A DNA stretch of 12,153 bases from Basidiobolus heterosporus B8920. Taxonomy: Eukaryota > Basidiobolomycota > Basidiobolomycetes > Basidiobolales > Basidiobolaceae. Below the pieces are notes generated by a model. The model saw nothing but the letters and a program-made list of their open reading frames with translations. It was not told the DNA's origin and ran no database searches. Both the position numbers and the translations under genes were made by a program. Location: the NCBI GenBank assembly GCA_000697455.1, contig JNET01034853.1:1-12153 (forward strand), in the 5' to 3' direction. Shown here piece after piece: positions 1-9,283 of the stretch (its first letter is position 1; every line of letters starts with the position of its first letter).

Positions 1-2
1 AG

Positions 3-146
3 CAAGCCAAAATCAAGGCTAATCAGGCCTCAAAGCTGGCGCAAGAAGCGTCCGAAAATACGCAACAACAGGCCAAAACTGCAGTAAATGAGGCCAAAAC
101 TGCAGTAAATGAGGCCAAAAACAAAGTCAATGAGTTTACCAAATGA
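3..146 (+). CDS. 3' end of an Ala/Lys/Gln-rich heptad-repeat protein (partial)
   Basis: One reading frame is open from the left edge to a TGA at 144-146 and gives the last 47 residues of a protein whose start lies outside the window. The composition is extreme: Ala, Lys, Gln, Asn, Glu and Thr dominate, with no Cys, Trp, Pro, Gly or Met. The residues fall into seven-residue units with Ala at the second position, Lys or Ser at the third and Asn or Gln at the last, for example EAKTAVN and EAKNKVN. This predicts a long amphipathic helix, as seen in LEA-like, apolipoprotein-like or coiled-coil proteins. The other two forward frames meet stops within this stretch. The gene converges on the FHIP gene, with 278 bp between the two stop codons. 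I do not recognise the family; a stress-protection or lipid-surface role would be a guess. Confidence 0.6.
   Translation, partial: QAKIKANQASKLAQEASENTQQQAKTAVNEAKTAVNEAKNKVNEFTK
70..132 (+). repeat. Three tandem 21-bp units within the heptad-repeat coding sequence
   Basis: Units lie at 70-90, 91-111 and 112-132. The first two are identical at all 21 bases and the third matches at 16 of 21. The period is exactly seven codons, so gain or loss of a unit keeps the frame and lengthens the predicted helix by two turns. The perfect identity of the first pair points to a recent duplication. Confidence 0.9.
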
Positions 147-424
147 AAATATTAAAGGGTAATATCATGTATAAATAATAAAAACTTCAAAAGATTACCA
201 CTCCAATCGGTCTACAATAGTACCTTGTTAACTTGTAACCATTATTAATGAAACGAGTGTTGTAAAGAAAATTTGATATTAAAGGTTGTAGTTTATATTT
301 AAGTTCGAATTAAAGGATATGTTGAGGTTTGATAAATAGCAAATGAATTGAGTTATCGATCGTGAATACAACAAAGTGTCAAGATAAACAAGAAAAATAT
401 AGAAAGCAATGAAAGCACCAGCTG
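147..424. other. Convergent 3' spacer
   Basis: This AT-rich spacer separates the stops of two convergent genes. A plus-strand AATAAA at 177-182, about 30 nt past the TGA, is a good poly(A) signal for the left gene. I see no canonical AATAAA on the minus strand close to the FHIP stop, so that gene probably uses a variant signal. There is no supported ORF or RNA gene. Confidence 0.6.
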
Positions 425-3233
425 TTACAGAAAGCGTACTTCGTCTACACCCATGCTTTTTCTAACCTGAATGATGGATACAATCTCTTTGACAGATTCC
501 TCCAGGATTATGACGTTGTCAATGAGTATACTAATATCTTCAACCTTGACAGGAGGTGGTGGGATGCCTGCAAAGTCCGGCCCTCTATCAGAGTCCTGAG
601 CATCGCAGGGATTCACATTCTGCAAAAATGAGCCATTTATGGGCACAGCATCAGCGCTTGATGGTGCGAACAAATCGTCATCATCCTCGGAATCTTCATT
701 GATCTTGACCATAGTTGGCTTGATCTTGGTTGAAAAGGTTTCACCAGCTTTTCGACTCTCAAACAACGAAGTTCGACGTTCATTCAACAATTGATCAAAA
801 TTCGGAACTTTAGAGCGATAATAAAGGACATGTTGCGTAAGGATCTTAAGCATAAGAAATATCGTTGGGTTTTTAGTGGGAATGGAGGAATGGTTTGTCG
901 CAGCAGCAGTGGTAGCACCAGTGTTAGTGTAAGATTTTATCGACCTACTATCAAGCTCGCAGCCATCTTCACTGCGATCATCCTCGAGATTTTCCTGATC
1001 GTTTGGGGAGTTACCTCCCAAGAATTCCTCTACCAGAGGGGCCTGAGGTCGAATCTCAGTCATTTCGGGGAAGGTGAGCCATCCTTCAAGTGAGCGGTAG
1101 GGGCATGAAGCGAGTGCAGAGATCACCCCGGTCAGGGCCAAATTTAAATCGCAAGAATGGGCAAAGAATCTCGAAAGTAAACTCAATAACATTTGAATCA
1201 AAGCGTCGGTTGGCTTTAGAGTGTGCTTACGAAGGACATCCTTGTCATCCTTTTTCGAATGGTCCTCCGACAGAGCACTAGGGATTAGCGTGTTCTGGGT
1301 CTCTTCTTGGTAATCGAGGTACTTGACATTTGCCAGATTTGGATGCTTCCTGTATTTCCTACCGATTCCCTTTTTTGTTACATGATTCTTATGTAGACGA
1401 TCATGTTCCTCGATGGTAAGTTCCACGTCAAGCAAATAATTATCATATCCTTTGGTCGCAGCCACCTGATCGTGGTCCACATCTATAGCAGAGAGTAGGG
1501 AGAAATAAAGATCCAAAATGTGCAAGTGAGTGTCAATAGATGAAAAGCGATGAACGTGTTGCTCCTCGTGTGAACTGAGCTCTTCATCCAGTTGAATTTC
1601 GAGAAGGTCAAGGGATTGACGACAATGATAGTTGAGCATCGTATGAAGGAGTCTCAACGAAGCAACCACGACGTATTGTGAATTCGATTTACAGTTAGTG
1701 AAGATAAGGTCTTTCATGTTATAAGGGAGAATGGAAGACGACTCAAATCCAATGGAAACGTCAACAGAGCCAACACTAGATTGCAGACTTTCAGCATCAA
1801 ACTCTCTAGCTGCAGTGAGTGAAGAGATTTGAGGAAGAAACTTGGATGGTTTCTCGAGCCTATCCGGCTTGTCTTCTTCCGTCTCATTTATACCTGTGTT
1901 CATTAAGTACGTAACTATCATATTGTTGAGGTCTTCCTGTGTGATCGACCGAATCAAGATGTCTATGTAAGTGATGACTGCTACAGCTGAGCCGTCGGTA
2001 TCCGAACATTCAAGTAAAGAGGGATACAGAATATTTTCAAGAAAGAGTGTTTTGATGTTTGAGAGCAAGGTGTTGCAAATTCCTGAACTTGGGCAACGAT
2101 CGAGGATTTCCTGGGTGAAATTCAGGTACTTCAAGAACAACTCTAGCTGAAGCTTAAACTCAGGCGAGGAAGTGAGTTCTGCATCATGCAAGTCTTCTTC
2201 GAATGGAATGTCCCCATTTTGTCCGAGGACGTTATCCGTTGGTTTTCCGTCGATGGTTGACGTTACCCTAAGCTTTCGAGGAAGCTGTGAATAAAAAGCG
2301 CCCAGACCGGCTGCAACAATCGTACAAAAGTCACTATTCTTGAGGATAAAATCTCTTAGTGCCCCGGTAGCCAGCTCGATAATATATAACAACGCATGGC
2401 GTGAATAGTCTCCCGCTTTTCCTTCCTTATGAATAAACATCAATAAGTAGGAAAAGAGGGCAAACTCGTACTCGGCTTTATGCTCCGAGGGTTTAGACGG
2501 GGAATCTGATTGATTACCTTCGATTTTGGTAAGACTGTAGAGCTTGTTGGTAGTCTTTTGGGAAACTGGCGTGGTTTTTTGTGGAGTCTTCAACCACTCT
2601 TTATCGTGAAAAAAGATATGAAGTAAATCAGGATATCCATGTATTTTGTAACATAGGTTTTGCATGAGCTCCACTATCTCTTCAGAGTAAAGCTCGTATT
2701 GCATTCTTTCGTTCATACAACTACGCAAAAGCTTTAGAGTTGGGGCATGGACCGCATGGTGAATTAGAAATTTGTCATCTAGCAAATTAATCATGTTTGA
2801 GACCGCTCTAATCGTCTCGCCTCGTATTCCTGGTGGTATATCAGCCTCGGAAAGCTGTACCAGGGAATCGATTATATTATTTTTAAGGGCATACTCCATG
2901 CACGCACCAGTAGTTCCCTCATCAGCTCGAATTTCCTCCTGTACAAGAGTGTCTATCATTGACTTTACCAACTCGGTTAAACTGTTATCTTTAATTATCG
3001 CTTCTTTTTTCTTGTTCTCCAACAGCTGAGCCTATTTACGGAAGAGTTGAGGAAGAAAACAAAAGCGAGTGACTGGTTAGTTGTTTGGTTTGGTGTAAAC
3101 CTAGACAAGGCATAAGAAGAAAGCTCACTTGACAAGAAGTCCAACATTTTTGAAACTTCGCCAGTTGAACAGCACTGGTAGGTTGTGGCTTAACGCCGAT
3201 TACTTTTTGTTTGAGCCTTGTAAAATAGTCCAT
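425..3233 (-). CDS. FHIP: FHIP/FAM160 (RAI16-like) FTS-Hook-interacting protein
   Basis: The product is about 901-903 aa, and the length fits the family. In animals and Aspergillus, FHIP proteins join FTS and Hook to link early endosomes to dynein. Exon 1 (3233-3129) encodes 35 residues from an ATG. A single intron starts at 3128 (GTGAGC), and the long exon 2 ends at TAA 425-427. The N-terminal region resembles FHIP2A/FAM160B1 most: an LVQEE motif, then GACMEY, then ADIPPG, followed by predicted alpha-solenoid helices. An acidic linker (EDSEDDDD) and a PPPP stretch lie near the C-terminus, after a family-like block with YYRSKVPNFDQLL. Exon 2 lacks an in-frame ATG at its start (its first Leu codons are CTG-TTG), which makes exon 1 necessary. 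The gene has one intron, while its neighbours LST8 and PPT1 carry nine and ten. The family call is firm; the exact FHIP subtype is inferred. Confidence 0.9.
3026..3128 (-). other. FHIP intron with two in-frame 3' splice sites
   Basis: The donor is GTGAGC at 3128. Two acceptors lie 6 nt apart: a TAG ending at 3032 and a CAG ending at 3026. Both preserve the frame, so the mature protein would differ by Ala-Gln right after residue 35. The intron is 97 or 103 nt, longer than most in the window, and contains an in-frame stop if retained. Confidence 0.75.
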
Positions 3234-3573
3234 TAGCGCAACAGGGCTAAGTGGTAAAGGTTCCGGAAGTAGGGCTAGTTAATTGTCAGAATACTCACGA
3301 TCACAAAATGGGTGATTTCAATAAATGATTTTCCAGCAAGTAATAAATGCCAGTAAATGGTGGTAAATAATGGAAAACATTATGCTTAGCTTGATGATAT
3401 ATATACATATCGATGATGATCTAGAGAGGAATCGGATTTTATTTTATGATCCTTAGATTGGGATGTGGTTGTTAGAAATGAACACTGACAGTGAGGCGTT
3501 TTGCCAATTCTTTCATAAACGCTTGCTTGAATGGCCACCAAACTAGAAAGCGTACCGACTTTTATTCTTCTAA
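3234..3573. other. Spacer: FHIP promoter side and LST8 3' end
   Basis: This 340-bp AT-rich spacer must hold the FHIP promoter (minus strand, near 3234) and the LST8 3' UTR and terminator (near 3573). A loose purine-rich repetition of GTAAATGG-like words lies around 3340-3375 and an alternating AT run around 3398-3410. I find no supported ORF, tRNA or conserved element. Confidence 0.5.
3561..3566 (-). terminator. Poly(A) signal AATAAA for LST8
   Basis: The reverse complement of TTTATT gives AATAAA about 8 nt after the LST8 stop at 3574-3576. It is the only canonical signal close to the gene end on this strand, and implies a very short 3' UTR. Confidence 0.5.
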
Positions 3574-5135
3574 TTATATTACAGACAAATCATTTAGTGC
3601 CACACAGACGGCTGCTTTGTTGTGGCCGGTGTACTGCCGAATGGTCTCTCCCTTGGACAACTCCCATAAGCGAGAAACATGATCCGAAGATGCTATGAGA
3701 AAAAACTGTTATCTCTAGTACCAGTAGATACGAAACCATTGAACCAAACCTGTTACTAGATAGGCAGAGTCAGCAGAGAATGCACAATCCCAAACCCACC
3801 GTTGGTGCCCCTGCAAAGTTCTGACCGGCTCGAACTTGTAGTCTGCCGTATTCCAGATCTTGACTGTTGTGTCAGCAGAGCATGTTGCTAGCAATCTATA
3901 CAACCGAGGGTCAGCGCAAACGATCCCATCGACAACGAGGTAATTCAAACTTACTTGGTATCGGGGCTTAGTAAGGTTCGAAGTAAATAGGTAGAGTGGG
4001 CTGAGAAGGTAGCGGTTGGGCGCAAATCTGAGAAATCAGGGTTGGATGTTCTCCAGACGTAGCAGTTTCCCTGTGGTGAGCGACCGCGTTGATTAGCGAA
4101 TCAGGTTAGTACCACTAAGCAATATAACCGCTTTCTTGAAGGCTCTCTCTAACCCCTACCTTGTTATTACCAGCAACCAGCATGGATCCATCACCAGCGA
4201 CGGTGACAGAGCGAACAGGTACGTCTTCTTCAGGTACCTATTCGAGAACCATTTGAATACGACGTTCCGAAATATGATAGCTCTGTTGAACTTACCAGTT
4301 CATACGAGCAGCAATTCTCTCCCAGGTCCCATATCTTGATGCTCCCATTCTGATCGCATGAAACAATCTCCCCTTGATTAGGATGAATTGCTACATCGTT
4401 TACAGGTCCTTTGTGATCGTAATTCCGTTGGATAGCAGGTGCTCTAGATAGAGATAGTTCAGGCAAAGCAACATCGTGAAAGACAGAGTTACCCACATTA
4501 CCTAACATCCCAGATTTTAACAGTGCCATCCTCACTTCCGGTCGCCATCCATTTCCCTTCAATATGAAAAGCCACTGAAGTGATGTTGGCAGTGTGTCCA
4601 TCAAAAGAGACTACCTAGAAGGTAAGTTAGGGTTGGTTGCGTCAGTAGCTAGATGCAAATGTAAAGAGGCTTACGGGATTTGGGTTTGTACTATTAATGT
4701 CATAGAGACGAATATGCTGGTTACCTAAGAATGAAAATTTAAAATCAGTTATTTGAGTTCTAGCAAAGTGAAGCAATGGGAAGGCAACCAGCAGCAGCGA
4801 GGAATCGTTTATCTGGTGAGATACACAATCTGTTTACTTGCTTAAACCAAAATGGAGGTTAGTTTCGGTTAGAAGGGATCTCGTGTAAAACTAGCACTAC
4901 TAACAGAATCTGGATGTTGAATGGTCCTCGAGCAAACACCACTCAAGGCCTCCCAAAAGCGAATGGTGTGATCATATCCAGCCGTAACCAAAATCACCGA
5001 ATGGGTCTCTTGTGCGGGTGGAGGTTGCTGCTGCTGCTGTGGATAGTGATGAGCGGTATTTTTTCTAACAAAAAATGTAAGTTCAGTTGTCCACCAATAT
5101 AAGACCTCCAATACCCACCTAGAGTAAACGGGCAT
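3574..5135 (-). CDS. LST8: Lst8, WD40 subunit of TOR complexes
   Basis: Lst8 is the beta-propeller subunit that binds the TOR kinase domain in TORC1 and TORC2. The hand-built model has ten exons: 5135-5119, 5064-4905, 4840-4789, 4724-4675, 4614-4502, 4443-4296, 4237-4160, 4070-3955, 3895-3750 and 3692-3574. It gives about 332 aa, against 303 in yeast and 326 in human. Hallmarks appear in order: [90 protein letters not shown] and [10 protein letters not shown], which together form the usual seven blades. Introns are 54-89 nt, all GT-AG; three donors (GTTGCC, GTTTGG, GTTAGT) are weak or variant. The start lies on a 6-residue mini-exon and is the least certain part. An unusual leader with five Gln and three Pro precedes the first blade. 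Confidence 0.96.
5025..5039 (-). repeat. Short CAG run encoding polyglutamine in Lst8
   Basis: Four CAG codons and one CAA encode five Gln (residues 15-19), followed by Pro-Pro-Pro. They sit in the N-terminal leader before the first WD blade, outside the conserved fold. Confidence 0.85.
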
Positions 5136-5458
5136 TTCAAGAAGTTGGAACGAAGTCTACTCGGACTCGGTACTACGTACTAGTGCTTAGTTATTATGGC
5201 TTCTATCGTGGTAGCTCAATAAAATAAAGCAAAAATAGAAATCCGATTAAGATTAAGGGATACAATCACTTATCACCTATTACCTATTATTAATGAATGA
5301 TATCGCGTGTAATAGATGTGAGTTAGATATGGGTTAAATCAGACTAATCGATTTTATTAAACCACCAGTGCTAAGAATGGTAGGGTTACAAATACATGAT
5401 GCTATATATAAGAGAATGCCACTCTATATTGTATACCGCCCATGAAACATGTACTGCT
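5136..5458. other. Spacer: LST8 promoter side and PPT1 3' UTR
   Basis: This 323-bp spacer has two parts. About 100 nt next to 5458 form the probable PPT1 3' UTR, ending near a minus-strand AATAAA at 5353-5358. The remaining ~215 bp upstream of the LST8 start is AT-rich promoter sequence with short ACCTATT-type repeats around 5275-5290. I see no gene. Confidence 0.5.
5353..5358 (-). terminator. Poly(A) signal AATAAA for PPT1
   Basis: The minus strand reads AATAAAA about 100 nt downstream of the PPT1 stop (5459-5461). It is the first canonical signal after that gene. Confidence 0.5.
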
Positions 5459-7549
5459 TTAAATACCAAATCCACTAAAATTGCTGGCGTATTGCATAGG
5501 ACGTACATTGGGATGAGGCTAAAGAAAAGGTTAGCTTTGTTCCGAGTCAGAGAAATTCCACAATAATCCACATACCACAGCCTCGAATGTCTTGTAAGTA
5601 AGTTTGAGATCCGGCGTGACATTGATATAAGCTCCTTTGTTACCCACAGAGTCGCTGCCGAGAGATGATAAGATTAGCGGAGCCTAAAGCAAACTTCACA
5701 TGAAAGAGACTTACCAGTAGTTGGGTGCTGAGAAAACGGTAACGCACTTGCCGTTGTGCTCGATCACGTATCCATTATCCTTGACTTCGTGACTACGAAT
5801 GACAAGATCTGAGCCAAGCAGATTAGTATTAAACAACTTTCAACTGGAGCCTGAAGCTTGTACGCTTACCTAAATCATTAGTCTTAAGGAAATTCTCGGT
5901 AACATCAGGGCCGAATTGAAGACCGACTCCACGCTTGCTAGGGCCACGACCCATTTGAGGCTGAGGATCTGACCAGAGCATTTCGCACATAAGCCCATCA
6001 TGACCAGGTTGAGAGAATCTATCAATCTTACGGATCTCGTCAAGAGTGACGTTATCTCTGCTGAAGAGTCCGCCATGAACAACGAATATCTTCTTTTGGA
6101 CGACGTGAGCCAGCGGAAGAACGTTGAATGTTTCTGTGAATAGCTTGAACATAGTTTCTGAGAACTTGCTTTTAACTTCACCCTCAAACCCGTATACTTT
6201 GTTCATGTCAATTGTTTCGTGATTTCCTCTGGTCATGAACAAGGCCCCTGGGTACAACCAACGATAAGCGAGCAATGTGAATATAACCTCAAGTGAGAAG
6301 CTGCCACGGTCAACGAAGTCCCCATTGAACAAGTAGATGTTAGTGGGGGAGGGTTTGCCGTTAAGTTCAAAGATGTTAAGTAGATCGTAGAATTGACCTG
6401 CAAGCAAGTGGCTGTGAGATTTAATGGCCTATAGACACTGATAGAAGGAAGTACTAAGTACCGTGAACATCACCACAAACAGTCAAAGTAGCATCTTGAG
6501 GAATAGAAACATCGACAAGACTGGGCATTTCCCTAAAGATCTTCTTGGCTGCTAAGAGAATCTAATTACAGAGGTGTTAGCTCTGATGTTACGTGTTCAT
6601 ACGTGTATGGAGCAATACCTGATAAGAGTATTTCTTATGGATCTTCTTTTGGTTTCTGAAGCGCTGAATCATATCTTCAACAAACTCCAAATCAATTTGA
6701 TTGTCCTTGATGTGAGCACCGTCGTAAGAAGCCTCAACAACTACAAAAATAATTCAGGTCAGGCTGAGATCAAAGACAAGGCATCATCCTAAAAAGAAGA
6801 ACCTATCGAGTCAACGTCTAATGTATCGGCAACGCTGCGACTTAACTCATCCACTTCGATCGCTTTTTCAAACTCCATTCGGCGAACTATTTTTTCGCAC
6901 TCTGCGAGTTTCTTAACGGCATCTGCATCACGAGGGGCCTTTTTCACAACCTGGCATTGAACTACTATTAATAATAGTTTCTTGGAATTGGGAGTGCTAC
7001 AGAATTAGGGTAGTTGTTTTTTGTCGAAAGCATACTCACTATTCTGAAATCTCTCAAACTCTCCTTGAACTTGCACAAGGCCATGTTAGCGATACCTCTT
7101 CTATAAAAACCCTAGATGGTATATGATTTAGCAACGACCTCTGCTCACTCAAAATATCGATACTTACCTTCACATAGTTAGGATCCGTCTCGATAGCTTT
7201 CTCAGCATCTCTGGAATGGATAGTTCATTAGTACAATGATTAGCTTAGAAAAATAATAGCGAATGAAACCTGATGGCGTAGCCGTAAGCCTCTGTTTTAG
7301 TGTGAGCAAGGGCACGGTTGGCATAGTAAGAGGCAACATAAGGATTGACTTCAATAGCTTCGTTATATTTTTCGATGGCTTCCTTGTACTTCTTGGCTGG
7401 TTGAATCGATATTGTCAGAAAAGATCAACAGAAAGTAGAGGAGAGAACAACCTACCAGCAAAAAGTTTGTTGGCCTCTCCCTTTAGCTCCTCAGCTCTCT
7501 CTTTTTCAGCATCTGTCACGACCATCTGGGGATTTTGCTCGTTGGACAT
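5459..7549 (-). CDS. PPT1: Serine/threonine protein phosphatase 5 (Ppt1), TPR plus PPP domain
   Basis: This is an Hsp90-associated phosphatase that dephosphorylates Hsp90 and its co-chaperone-bound clients. The model has eleven exons (7549-7456, 7396-7270, 7210-7168, 7111-7040, 6950-6803, 6740-6619, 6561-6462, 6397-5870, 5808-5715, 5654-5576, 5518-5459) and gives 488 aa, close to the 499 of human PP5. Residues about 18-130 form the TPR domain, with [28 protein letters not shown] and [11 protein letters not shown]. The catalytic core shows GDVHG (232-236), GDFVDRG (261-267), RGNHE (292-296), VHGG, RSHE (416-419) and SAPNYC. The six metal ligands D233, H235, D262, N294, H343 and H418 all sit exactly nine positions below their mammalian PP5 equivalents, which validates the splice model. 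The C-terminus PHPNVRPM is the expected family ending. All introns are GT-AG, 56-89 nt. Confidence 0.97.
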
Positions 7550-7837
7550 GGTTACTCAGCCGTAGCGTTGGTAAAGAGTTGATTCCTTAACAAAATCAAA
7601 TAAATATCATGAACGTTTGTGGAGAAAGACACTCAATGATCGGGAAAAAAAAGAATTCCTATCAGCATCTGATTTGTGTGATAGATGATGTCTGGCTGCC
7701 ATGATAAACAAAGCATTCAAACCCGCCTACACTTATGTGACAGTGTTACTGTATTTGGCATTCAAAACTAGAATAATTGGCATTCAACTTGAAAATCAGA
7801 ACGATATGCTTGATAATTTATTTATTTCCATCGGTCA
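7550..7837. other. Spacer: PPT1 promoter side and SEC62 3' UTR
   Basis: This 288-bp spacer holds overlapping minus-strand AATAAA signals at 7817-7826, just past the SEC62 stop. Near 7645 it has an A-rich run next to GAATTC, in the PPT1 promoter region. I looked for heat-shock elements because PPT1 is Hsp90-linked, and found no proper inverted nGAAn array. Confidence 0.5.
7817..7826 (-). terminator. Overlapping AATAAA poly(A) signals for SEC62
   Basis: Two AATAAA copies overlap on the minus strand (AATAAATAAA), 12-24 nt after the TAA at 7838-7840. Their position implies a short 3' UTR. Confidence 0.6.
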
Positions 7838-8891
7838 TTAGTCGTCAATGTCATTTAATCCAGTTTGCTGGTGTCTTCCTGCATCCAAATGCACTTCGCT
7901 CTCCGACTCTTCCGATAGATCGTCAGTATCTTCATCAATGTAGTTTTCGTCACCATCATCCTCCATTATCTCCTCAGTGGAGTTCGAGGAAGACGCACCA
8001 TTATTTTGTTCGAGGGATAGCTTGTCTGTGTCCAAAAGCCCTTCTTCCTCGATACACTCCAACAACTCTTCGAGAGTCATATCTAGTTCAGCTAAAGATG
8101 GCTCTAACAATCTAAATATTTTCATTGCATCTTCTTGAGATAAATCCTCCTCTTCTGCTTTAGATTCTTTCTCTTCTTCTACCTGCTTCACCATGGGCTG
8201 CTTACCCTTTTTACACACAGTGTTGTTCCAATCCCATAGAGGTACAAAAGACTCAAAGAAGCCAACATCTTCAAATAAATTAGGGAATATCCAAATGCCT
8301 GGCTTGCAGACAACATAGGTAGAAACATAGAATATCAGTCGAACAACAGATATGGCCATAAGTACTCCCAGTAGACCTATAGTTGTGACGGATACATACC
8401 AAGCACCATCCCGCAGGAAAGCTGGCCACAATGGAAACATTACAAAGAACAACACCAGTACAACCAAACCAACTGCTCCCAAGATTGTCCTTAATTGAGA
8501 GCCTTCGTAAAGCCATACATAATAGGCGTCCTCCTTGAAACAACGTACAGATACCATGTTCAAATTATCCCCATTTTTATGGCACTGCGCTATCAGACCG
8601 TAGTCCAGTAGAGTTTGAAGTACACATTCGGCTTCTTCTCTAGATGCAACCTTGGGTCGAGCCTTGTGTACATAACCAGCCCCTAGAATGGATGAACACG
8701 CACTGGAGCCTGTCATAAAGATAGATCAGTGAAAGATCTTGAGCCGAATAGACGAACATTAACACACCTTTGAAATATTTCACTCTTCTTTCATTCATGA
8801 TCCCCTCTTTGACTTTCAATCCCGATTGCTCATTCCTCAATAAATAATCAGCCACCTTTAAGCATTCTTTGGGAACATCTTGAGAAGTCAT
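7838..8891 (-). CDS. SEC62: Sec62, ER protein translocon subunit
   Basis: Sec62 works with Sec61 and Sec63 in post-translational import into the ER. Exon 1 (8891-8768) and exon 2 (8709-7838) join across a 58-nt intron (GTGTGT...ACAG) to give 331 aa. The N-terminal cytosolic domain carries RRVKYFKG at the exon junction, matching the family's RV-YF-G motif. Two hydrophobic segments follow at about 116-139 and 147-175, separated by a short lumenal turn. The block PNLFEDVGFFESF (184-196), just after the second segment, is diagnostic. From about residue 214 the tail is highly acidic and Ser-rich, with a predicted helix near LEPSLAELDMTLEEL, and ends in DDID-D type residues. Yeast Sec62 is about 283 aa, so the tail accounts for the extra length. 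Start: the first ATG gives the complete family N-terminus. Confidence 0.95.
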
Positions 8892-8980
8892 TTGGATTCT
8901 GATACTGAGATCGCGTCAACAGTGGTTACAATAGAGAAGAGGGTGGAATATTCTGCGTCTAGATCAAGGTGAAAGGCATG

Positions 8981-8987
8981 TTATATA
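8981..8987 (-). promoter_or_regulatory. TATA-like element upstream of SEC62
   Basis: The minus strand reads TATATAA some 90 nt before the SEC62 start codon, with CT-rich sequence between. Position and sequence suit a core promoter, but AT-rich spacers produce such matches by chance. Confidence 0.35.
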
Positions 8988-9202
8988 CATCTCTCGGAAC
9001 ATAAGTCATCATACAGATAGTTTCGTGCTATGTGAGAGGTTCATCATCCCAAACATTTCTATTGAGATCTGAAGAATGTCAACGATGAGTACGGTTCCGA
9101 TTTTAAACATCTAAATATTATATGCGAATATATTGATTTCAAAATTGAGTGTCTGTAGTGACTGTATTTTATGGGTTTTCTTAGAGCTTTCACTTAAAGC
9201 GC

Positions 9203-9208
9203 TTTATT
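9203..9208 (-). terminator. Poly(A) signal AATAAA for CNB1
   Basis: A canonical hexamer on the minus strand, about 75 nt after the TAA of CNB1 at 9284-9286. Confidence 0.5.
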
Positions 9209-9283
9209 TTACACAAGCATTTCTCACTAGAGGTGTAGATAAATTGGGTGAAAACAACAAAATCTTGACCTATTCTCAGTTGA

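Larger units (their letters stand above)
8892..9283. other. Spacer: SEC62 promoter side and CNB1 3' UTR
   Basis: This 392-bp spacer contains a minus-strand AATAAA at 9203-9208, about 75 nt past the CNB1 stop, overlapping the 10-bp palindrome AAAGCGCTTT (9196-9205). On the SEC62 side a minus-strand TATATAA lies at 8981-8987, about 90 nt upstream of the ATG and followed by pyrimidine-rich sequence, a plausible core promoter. There is no ORF of note. Confidence 0.5.

Noticed and set aside
791-1281. Plus-strand open frames of 100 and 63 codons
   Set aside because: They lie antisense within the long FHIP coding exon, have no recognisable domain, and are explained by the codon pattern of the other strand.
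3240-3275. tRNA-like A-box word (GGGCTAAGTGGT) followed by GGTTCC
   Set aside because: No B box with GGTTCGANTCC at the right distance and no acceptor or anticodon stems can be formed.
6574-6792. Plus-strand open frame of 72 codons
   Set aside because: It runs antisense across PPT1 exon 6 and two introns, with no independent support.
7263-7565. Plus-strand open frame of 100 codons
   Set aside because: It is antisense to PPT1 exons 1 and 2, which have strong TPR-domain identity in the other direction.
7550-7700. Possible heat-shock element in front of PPT1 (GAATTC and nearby TTCC)
   Set aside because: The GAA and TTC modules are not spaced by two bases and do not form a three-module array.
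7777-8115. Plus-strand open frame of 112 codons
   Set aside because: It is antisense to the acidic tail of SEC62; its apparent Ser/Pro/His richness is the reverse complement of Asp/Glu/Ser codons.
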